In this document: positions 57,160-64,000 of the stretch, in pieces | Layout: each line of letters starts with the position of its first letter | How positions within the stretch are numbered: position 1 is the stretch's first letter | Origin: Siphonodentalium dalli | Taxonomy: Eukaryota > Mollusca > Scaphopoda > Gadilida > Siphonodentaliidae | DNA length: 64,000 nucleotides | Assembly (NCBI GenBank): GCA_032622095.1 | Contig: CP136063.1 | Coordinates: forward strand, 84,917,980 to 84,981,979 | Direction: 5' to 3' | Made by a program: the position numbers and the translations under genes | Notes under the pieces: generated by a model | Told to the model about the DNA's origin: nothing | The model's database searches: none | Seen by the model: only the letters and a program-made list of their open reading frames with translations

Positions 57160-57555
57160 AATCCAGCCACAATTGGCAACATCCAACAGATGTTGGTCCG
57201 TTTTCCAAACCTTAGCAAACATGATAGTATTGTGCCTGGAACCGCCCGCATGGCCTTCACATTCTCTCTCACATCGACTGATACTGACAGGTCTGTGGTC
57301 CAGAATCTGGGGCGTGCTGAGGTAAAGAAGACAATTAAAATCAGTGGGCGCGAGGTCATGTCTATTGACGATTCTGGCGTCTACCAAGGCTACAATGACT
57401 TGTGGCTCACCATGAACGAGCGTCAAAACCGGGCGTACCAGGGTATTGACTCCTCGTCTGACCAGAACATGACTAAGATTAGGTTAGGAGTCGGTAATAA
57501 GGATAATAACGCGGAAGATAACGCTATAGGAATCACTGAACTAAATGGTTTCCCA
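57160..57555 (+). pseudogene. Virus-like capsid protein fragment, N-terminal part
   Basis: The open frame 57190-57558 (122 codons) stays open a little upstream. Visible pieces include PGTARMAFTFSLTSTDTDR, VVQNLGRAEVKKTIKISG and MSIDDSGVYQGYNDLW. I recognise this as the N-terminal part of a protein family found repeatedly in marine invertebrate genomes beside a packaging-type ATPase, interpreted here as the capsid-like protein of a Polinton/adintovirus-like element. That identification is from memory of the family, not a search. The frame stops at 57556; later parts lie at 58430-59650. It would form a virion shell if intact. Here it is broken and non-functional. Confidence 0.6.
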
Positions 57556-57858
57556 TAGGCGACAGTGTTAACTTTTCGACCGAATTCACTGAATTGAAGC
57601 CTACAGGCTATTTCAGTGGTGTTTACCCTGCTAGATTGACACCAGTTAATCACGAAAATGCAAGAAAAATCATAGGTCATGTGTTTTACTTTTCAAAATA
57701 AATCCCCAAGTGTACGACAGGGCTATCCCACAGCCAAATTTTGTCTGGAAAAACCCAGAACTACAGCAGCTAGTTAAATCAATTTCCCACTCACAAAAAT
57801 CCATTCCCCCATTAATTCACCAGTTTAAATTATTTAGATATGACGTACAAATCAAATA
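57556..57858 (+). pseudogene. Uncharacterised coding relic in two frames
   Basis: Directly after the capsid-like fragment, one frame reads GDSVNFSTEFTELKPTGYFS and GHVFYFSK to a stop near 57700. Another frame reads PQPNFVWKNPELQQLVKSIS to a stop at 57856. The two pieces together look like the C-terminal part of one protein with a frameshift. It is not recognised. Its position suggests another gene of the virus-like element joined by deletion. Confidence 0.4.
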
Positions 57859-57905
57859 AACACGATGTCATCCTTTAATAATGTGTCACATGTATCAGGT
57901 GAAGG

Positions 57906-58184
57906 TCATTCTTTAGTTACCTTCACCTTTTCCACGGTGTACTCGCTCCCCGACTCTGGAACACATTTAGCTCCCTGATTCATATTGCGAGTGTGTATGG
58001 TAACATATTCTATATACCTCTCGACTTTGAGCTGATAGTGGGCCACGTGCGCTGCTATCAATCTGCTTTGGGTTACACTGGTGTAAATAGGGTTCTGAGT
58101 GACATCTAACGGATGAGAATAGGAGAGAATAAAATAGACACTGGGCCCTGATTGGTCAATAGCTTTGTATGCTTTTTGCATCAA
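57906..58184 (-). CDS. Uncharacterised 92 aa ORF inside the virus-like region
   Basis: This is an open frame of mixed composition (SGPSVYFILSYSHPLDVTQN, VTQSRLIAAHVAHYQLKVER, then ESGSEYTVEKVKVTKE) on the strand opposite the capsid-like fragments. It lies between the N-terminal and later fragments and converges with the relic at 57556-57858. No signal peptide or known domain is visible. It may be a gene of the same element; no function is assigned. Confidence 0.5.
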   Translation of the reverse strand: MMQKAYKAIDQSGPSVYFILSYSHPLDVTQNPIYTSVTQSRLIAAHVAHYQLKVERYIEYVTIHTRNMNQGAKCVPESGSEYTVEKVKVTKE

Positions 58185-58429
58185 AAATCATCACACATCT
58201 TCCCTATGATTTCCCATAGGTAAAATAGCCATTGGCATAGGAATTAACCCTTTGTAGTGAAGTTTGAATTTGTTTGTGTGGTCTAAAATATGACAGCATT
58301 TTTTATGCGGTTCTGAAACTTGTTACGAAAAGACAAGTTTTAAAGGCGAATGCCCTGCTAGACGGACATGATTTTTTTGCGTAAAAAGTTTTCCCAAATG
58401 TCAATTTTTCAGATTTAAAGAACATTTTG

Positions 58430-59650
58430 GACCCAAAATTTATATTGCCAACAGTATACGCTGAAACGTTAGCACTGAGGCACATGGAAAACATTTACAC
58501 CAGTTAACCCTTTACCCAACAAACCGGCCAAAACCGGCCAAATAAAGCTTCAACAGCCTAAAATATCTTCGGTCTGTCTCAATAGAACCATACAAATATG
58601 GATATAATTGGAACCGGCTCCTTGACCACATTGTGATAGTTACAGTTAGCCCTGTGCCAATGCATTCTCTTATATATGCGAGTCGACCATAGGTCGCCTC
58701 GCATATATAAGAGAATGCATTGGCCTAAAAAAAATCTTTTTTTAACACTTTTTACCATTTTTTCTTACATTCTTTAACAATTTTATAATTTTTAATGTGT
58801 TAAGCCAATGCATTCTCTTATATATGCGAGGCGACCTATGGTCGACTCGCATATATAAGAGAATGCATTGGCACAGGGCCCTTCTGTTGGGTAAAGGGTT
58901 AAACCTTTGGGAGACAGGCTAGACTAAGAACTCACACTCAATCAACGATTACGGTAGAGTTATCAAGGCCACTAGTGACACGTCTGCTAACAACAGCATT
59001 GGCAATATCTCTCTGGAGTACGATATGGTCACGGAGCCTGAACTCGCCAGACCAATCGACGACCAGCACGCTATTTACAACGACCGTGTTCTCCGCCACC
59101 GCAAGATAACAAAAGACAAGAGTGACACCCATTGGAACATCAAACTGAATATCCAGACCCGCAGTATGGAGGATGTGTTGATGCGTTTTGAAGATCCTTG
59201 TACCTCATGAGACCGAGACACTGACAAAATTTTCAACACCAAATTAAAAAAAGGTAGATATATCAAATCAGCTCTACTCTCAATGCACGAAAACATACCA
59301 GCTGTGGGCAGTCTAACAAAACTCAGACAATGTTTCATTTCAATCAACTTAGTGAAAGTAATGAGATGGAGTCTGGATATAATTATATCAGACTGCAGCT
59401 GTGGGATGAGGCAAAAAATAATTTCGCGTCCTCGCCTGCAACTAGGCGTGACCCTGAGGTTGCGAGGTTTGCCAAATACCTGGCTTTGGTAGATGTCGCG
59501 CTTGGTGAGTTTCTAAGCACAACGTACGCACTGTGACCCGATCTGAGAACCAGTGTCGACAACAGCTGGTGTTTTGAATGTGTAACTCTATGCTATTATA
59601 TGGGTGCTCAACTAAACATTGAAGATGGACGATACGTCGATAATTTATAA
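58430..59650 (+). pseudogene. Virus-like capsid protein fragments, middle and C-terminal parts
   Basis: Short coding remnants before the MITE (about 58450-58503) and after it (58903 onward) appear to belong to one broken gene. The frame to 59210 contains NDYGRVIKATSDTS, EYDMVTEPELARP, DRVLRHRKITKDKSDTHWNI and RSMEDVLMRFED. After frameshifts, 59330-59536 holds SGYNYIRLQLWDEAKNNF and KYLALVDVALGEF. About 59600-59650 holds GAQLNIEDGRYVDN. The order matches the family of the fragment at 57160-57555, with a missing segment in between. Several stops and frameshifts make it a pseudogene. Confidence 0.6.
58508..58898. mobile_element. 391 bp TTAA-flanked twin-hairpin MITE inside the capsid-like gene
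   Basis: TTAA is at 58504-58507 and 58899-58902. It is nearly identical to the copy at 56671-57062 and in the same orientation. Coding-like sequence continues on both sides, so it inserted into the capsid-like pseudogene. Confidence 0.9.
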
Positions 59651-59878
59651 TAATATCCTCCCCAACGACCCCACCCTGCAATCAAATGTAGTCAGACAGG
59701 CTGTGGTAGAAGGGCCATATCGAGGTATCTTACAGCATACAGTGGTCCTCTGTCCCACAATAAAACACAACAAAACCATGGTTTTGGTCAGATCCTGATC
59801 GACATTTTAAACCCAGGTGAGCGGGTCCATTATTTGAGAGCGATGCTCAACCTGTTCCAGTGTAAACACACCCAGAGT

Positions 59879-61583
59879 CGTTATTTCGCTAAAATCCGGA
59901 TTCAGAATCTGAAGTCGATTACGGGGGCGGGGCTAATTCCCGATTCTAGTTCAGATTTTGAAATCCACGTGGTCTCCGAAACTATATTTAATGTTCTCCC
60001 AGCGTCAAACATGGCTCATGTATTTGACACAAGTATCATTTGTATCTTATATTTATAAAGTTCATGTTTGTTGTGAAAGTCATGCTTTTCTTCTATGTGT
60101 ATATACACGGCACATAATTTGCTGCCAGTCCGACTTAATCGCATCTTTTTTTCAAGTTAAAGTGTGTCTATTGATGAGGGCAAGCATATCTAAACGTGAC
60201 AGCTCTAGGCATCCTGAATCAAATTCCGAAGATGTTGTGAAGAACACACGAAACTTGTCAGTTGAACAGGGACGTGACGACAGGGGTTGGTTGGTGTCTC
60301 GACTCCCACCCCGAACTTTGGTACAATTTGCTTAGCTGTGCAGTCATTCATACGTGAGGAAAATCAGGATTATTTTAACTAATTGTTCCAAATAATGATA
60401 CGTACAAGCCAGCAAACGCAACAAACAAACCAGATTTTAAATAAATACATATACAAACTTATGACTAACAGTGATCTGTATATATTTTCAACTTGTTTTG
60501 GTAGTCATGTTGCTTTGCCATTACTAATTATTTATTTTTTCAGTGTAATAACATATGGGAGAGGGGGTACCCTTAAGTGAGTCAGCACTTGTCCCCCAAT
60601 GCCTTTGTATGTATAAACAAATGTATGTGTTATATATCATGTGTTATCTAAATTTGACATATATTTGAAATAAATATATCTAAACTAAACTTTGGTACAT
60701 TCCATGCATGACACAACATTAGTTGGACATTAATTTGACACCATATATAGGTTGGCATTGTTCTCATTGTTTGATTTTTTTAAACCAGTAAAAGTTGGTA
60801 ATTTTCCAATCTTAGTATTTGTCAGGTTGGATATTTCCAAGGGGAGCAAATGGAATTATGCGAACCTGTGAGATTGATGTTTGGTTCAATGAGGGGGGGG
60901 GGTGTGCAGTTGGCCGGAAATTTGAGGAAACATCTAGCCACGTCCCTAGAACATATGTCTGTTGTCTATACATAGACTATTGTGCAAAACGACTGCATTT
61001 AACGAAACAAAACATTTTAAACATGGAATTGCTATAAGACTAGATGATAATACATCATATAATCCTACTATTTCTTGAATAAGAAGAAACATTATAATAA
61101 CGAACACAGCAGAAGACATATCCATGCAGGTTCATATGAATTCGGTCAATGGTGACGTATCCGCCGAATTAGAAATCGACATGCGTTCGGGCGGTATTTT
61201 ATGGATGGAATTATGAAATGGACATATGAAAGTGACAATCAACAATGATTAAATTTTGCTTCGCCATCAACCGAAGTGCTCCCCCAGCGTTACTATCAAT
61301 AGCGTTATTATTTGGCTAATTTCAGTAATATTCTCCCAGTTTACATTCAATAAAACAAATTTGTCTCCGCATTTAAAATTCTTTTATACAGATCGTTCAT
61401 ATTCTGCAATAATTTGTACACAAGAGACGGATTCTTATGTTTTATTGTGTTTTATTGAGATTAATGTCTGTTCGTTTACTGATTCTGCCAATTTCTGGTC
61501 TGTTCTTTTGCCGAATCAAGTCGTACGGGGACCAATCTGTAATCTGAATCCAGATTCTGAATCAGGATTTTAGCGAAATAACG
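59879..61583. mobile_element. 1.7 kb TIR element inserted in the ATPase-like gene
   Basis: The left end CGTTATTTCGCTAAAATCCG then GATTCAGAATCTG is mirrored by CAGATTCTGAATCAGG then ATTTTAGCGAAATAACG. The TIR is about 33 bp. ORFs inside (59834-60335, 60383-60580, 61256-61573) are short and unrecognised; no transposase is visible. A G-run lies near 60892-60901. Confidence 0.75.
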
Positions 61584-62098
61584 CCTCTGTATATCATTAC
61601 GCGCGCCGCGTGTATTATACTGTCCTAGAGCTTCTAGATAGCTTTGGGCGCTGACATTAACATGGGTGTTTTATTTATAGAATAGGAAATTTTGGGATGA
61701 TTAAAAGTCGAACTGCGAGCCGGAGGCCGAGTCCGGTAAAAGGTGTAGTTGGGAATTTCAATTTCGTTTATTGTCGTTAATTAACGTTATGTCAATAATG
61801 TTGATTTTTTTGGTTTGTGATAAGCTATGTGAATTACAAATAAAAGAAATGAAAAAGATAATTTGTAAGTCTTATATTTCAACTTGTATAGACTTTTTTC
61901 GTTCTCCAGCCCACTGGGGTTGTGGTCGGAGTCGGCCGCCGGTTCGTTAATTAGGTGCTGGTTGTTATTGTTATTTTAACGGAATTCTGAGTTGGTCATT
62001 CGCGAAACCAATATATTTTATATTCTATAATTACAATCATGGGTATATAATATATGATCTTGAGCGCGTTACCATTTCTGACTATGGTTTTCTTGTTG
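61584..62098. repeat. Dispersed ACAAGAAAACC repeat, inverted copy 5
   Basis: Read on the minus strand from 62098 it begins ACAAGAAAACCATAGTCAGA, GGTAACGCGCTCAAGAT and TATATACCCATGATTGTAAT, then GAATGACCAACTCAGAATTC, and ends with TCCCAACTACACCTTTTACC and TCGCAGTTCGACTTTTAATC. This matches 36770-37075. The ATPase-like frame resumes within a few bases of its end. Confidence 0.75.
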
Positions 62099-62354
62099 AT
62101 GGTTGTTCAGCCTCCAAAGCTCTGACAAGACAAAGAAAAAAGATACGCTGTCAGAGTTGGCCTTTGGCGAACGACACGCAGGGCAAAGCGTGTGGGTGTT
62201 GACTCAGAAATACAGCTCTGTTCTAAAGGACCTCCGTGAGCAGACGGGGTGGGTGACCCTGTTTCACTGCAAAGACCGTGACAGTTTCCAAGGCTGTCTC
62301 CGCGAGAAGTATGTCCTTTCACGAGACGAACGTGTCACAGTGCGCCAAGATTAA

Positions 62355-62700
62355 AGTGATGTGAAAAACTCCGGTAGGGTGATCAAAGAGATATGGAGAA
62401 TAATCTCGCTCAAAGCAGTTATTTTTGACGAATATTAATCCAAATTGACAACACACGCCGTCATTCTTATAAATGAATTAAATGCAATGACTCCAGATGG
62501 CGAAATCATTTGCGTTAGTTTATAGCCGATTATTGCTGGTAGAGCTTGGTAGACTCATTGTGCAAATTTACAGAGGGCGACATGCAAGTTTGGAGTTTGG
62601 GATGGTACCCGGGAAGATTTGAAAGGGCCGTCGGCCCTATGCCCCTCTCCTACACACAGTAGGTGTTTGCCTACTGTGCATGGGGTGGATGAGGCAGAGG
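62355..62700. other. Gene-free stretch
   Basis: It contains GAGGGCGACATG twice (about 62575, 62697) and a hairpin CACAGTAGG TGTTTG CCTACTGTG (about 62656-62679). No gene. Confidence 0.45.
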
Positions 62701-62858
62701 GCGACATGGCTTGCTATGGCATATTAATTATGACGACCAATTGGCTGCGGACACACGTACCACAGTAGCGATGGCATTGTAGGTGTGACAATTGATTATG
62801 GTGCAGTTTGCTGACAATTGGTCGTCATATTTCTGTGCCATAGCTTGCCATGTTGCGC
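62701..62858. mobile_element. 158 bp hairpin element
   Basis: Outer arms GCGACATGGCTTGCTATGGC and GCCATAGCTTGCCATGTTGC, then TGACGACCAATTG / CAATTGGTCGTCA. The centre has GATGGCATTGTAGGTGTGAC. Confidence 0.7.
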
Positions 62859-63330
62859 GCTGTGTTTCCGGATAATGAGTCGACTCGACCAATTAACCCA
62901 TTGCGTTTCACGAATGTTGATCTCAACTCACTACGTGTTGCTAGATTGTATTCTCTATGATATATATATATTTGCACGATCGATCGTCCAGAATTGTGTT
63001 TGACCGTGGCAATCCCTCATTCACTCACATATCATGCATGCAGTACGTTTTGTTGATATGATCTCAATTCATGTTTATCCACTTATATAAATTTCATGAG
63101 TATTAAGACAGTTCCCCAATTACGGTTTTTATTTTTGCGACGTTTAGATCTCCGCATAATTCCGCTAATATTATCATGTGGGCCAATGAAGCTATGTCGG
63201 AACTGTTGGAGGAAATGCAGCTGCGAGAAAGTATCTGGAATAAACAAAGCGAACTAGACAAGGACCAAAAACAAGAAAAAATGCTGATTATAACGAACTT
63301 TGGAGGACTCATTTTGCGAATATATGCAGC
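62859..63330. other. Stretch with one weak ORF
   Basis: A plus frame from 63176 has a polar, helix-like start (SELLEEMQLRESIWNKQSEL, then DKDQKQEK) before running into the hairpin-element relic at 63331. It may be the end of a coiled-coil coding exon. It is unrecognised and weakly supported. Confidence 0.3.
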
Positions 63331-63435
63331 GGGCGACATGGCTAACTATGGCATATTAATTATGACAATCAATTGTCTCCAAACTCCACCATATATAATT
63401 GTCACACCTACTATGCCATCGCTACTGTGATACGT
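63331..63435. mobile_element. Rearranged relative of the 158 bp hairpin element
   Basis: It starts GCGACATGGCTAACTATGGC and ATATTAATTATGACAATCAA. Then the middle appears in inverse orientation (ATTGTCACACCTACTATGCC, ATCGCTACTGTGATACG) compared with 62701-62858. Confidence 0.6.
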
Positions 63436-63509
63436 GTGTCCGCATGTAGCCAATAGCTCGATAACGAGCGTTCTATTCGTTGCATTCTGGTTTTGCTGCC
63501 GTGCGTTAA

Positions 63510-63859
63510 CCCTTTACCCAACAGAAGGGCCCTGTGCCAATGCATTCTCTTATATATGCGAGTCGACCATAGGTCGCCTCACATATATAAGAGAATGCAT
63601 TGGCTTAACACATTAAAAATTATAAAATTGTTAAAGAATGTAAGAAAAATGGTAAAAAGTGTTTAAAAAAGATTTGTTTTAGGCCAATGCATTCTCTCAT
63701 ATATAAGAGAATGCATTGGCACAGGGCATAACTGTAACTATCACAATGTGGTCAAGGAGCCGGTTCCAATGATATCCATATTTGTATGGTTCTATTGAGA
63801 CAGACCGAAGATATTTTAGGCTGTTGAAGCTTTATTTGGCCGGTTTGTTGGGTAAAGGG
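63510..63859. mobile_element. 350 bp TTAA-flanked twin-hairpin MITE with collapsed second hairpin
   Basis: TTAA is at 63506-63509 and 63860-63863. Orientation is as in 50491-50885. The first hairpin is complete (63537-63603). The second (about 63683-63719) has lost its central ~30 bp, leaving CCAATGCATTCTCTCATATA next to its inverse arm. The CCGGCC segment on the right is also shorter. Confidence 0.88.
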
Positions 63860-64000
63860 TTAAGTAGTTTTATTCCCGTCGATTGGTACTCAATCCTGTA
63901 GTACTCAGTACAGTGACAGTTGTCAGATTTCGGTCGACTAACATGTTTATTCTAGAGCGATGTCCATTTCCATTGGTGTACTTTTAATATTTCAAATATG

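Larger units (their letters stand above)
59660..62354 (+). pseudogene. Virus-like packaging ATPase, interrupted by two insertions
   Basis: The first part (59660-59878) reads GPYRGILQHTVVLCPTIKHN, then in other frames PWFWSDPD and GERVHYLRAMLNLFQ. The second part starts around 62086 with LVDGCSASKALT and runs through TLSELAFGERHAGQSVWVLT and LREQTGWVTLFHCKDRDSF to 62354. The VDGCSASK segment sits where a Walker B strand is expected (consensus hydrophobic-DD; the second Asp is Gly here), and the SVWVLTQ strand matches FtsK/HerA-type genome-packaging ATPases of Polintons and related viruses. I do not see the Walker A loop. Between the parts are the element 59879-61583 and an inverted ACAAGAAAACC repeat. 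It lies just downstream of the capsid-like gene on the same strand. Confidence 0.6.

Noticed and set aside
1-64000. A bacterial or phage-type defence or biosynthetic system
   Set aside because: No operons, Shine-Dalgarno-spaced genes or prokaryotic families were seen; coding content is eukaryotic mobile elements and a virus-like relic.

Overview
The window reads as repeat-rich nuclear DNA of an animal, most likely a marine invertebrate. It is AT-rich and gene-poor, holds no bacterial-type operons, and contains relics of metazoan mobile elements: SGNH/endonuclease/RT LINEs, a DIRS-like element, a Penelope-like element, Helitron-like ends, piggyBac-, PIF/Harbinger- and mariner-like MITEs, and a Polinton-type virus-like element. 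A mollusc or other lophotrochozoan fits the repeat style, but the sequence does not prove it. No host gene could be identified with confidence. All family assignments come from reading translations and repeats by eye, not from a search.

Layout. Positions 1-7422 are a head-to-tail tandem array with a ~3.5 kb period. Each unit carries the 3' end of one LINE (LINE1) and a 5'-truncated copy of a second LINE (LINE2), both on the minus strand. The last unit runs into an intact 1985-codon LINE1 ORF (6896-12853, minus): RRM-like and CCHC gag part, SGNH domain, a ~260-residue Asp-rich tract, APE-type endonuclease, reverse transcriptase and C-terminal zinc finger. From 12.9 to 23 kb there are no supported genes, only MITEs, foldback elements and small arrays. 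At 23.4-27.1 kb DIRS-like and LINE pseudogene pieces are associated with a ~3.2 kb long inverted repeat. A 3-4 kb block occurs twice in direct orientation (28.9-32.9 and 40.3-43.6 kb). Between and after the copies lie a 2.2 kb element nested in a Harbinger-like MITE, two AAAGGTACTCAA MITEs, a 1.2 kb Harbinger-like element, a Penelope-like GIY-YIG fragment (45.9-46.3 kb) and a Helitron-like insertion (47.4-48.6 kb).

The right end (about 56-62.4 kb) holds the most unusual content: a degraded virus-like element. Three collinear fragments resemble a capsid-like protein and two fragments resemble a packaging-type ATPase of Polinton/adintovirus-like elements. They are accompanied by short uncharacterised ORFs and interrupted by several transposons. 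One of these is a TTAA-flanked MITE in which each subterminal inverted repeat is itself a hairpin.

The genes do not form a pathway. Only LINE1 looks possibly intact; everything else is decayed or non-autonomous. The large gene-free stretches are described below as far as they could be read.
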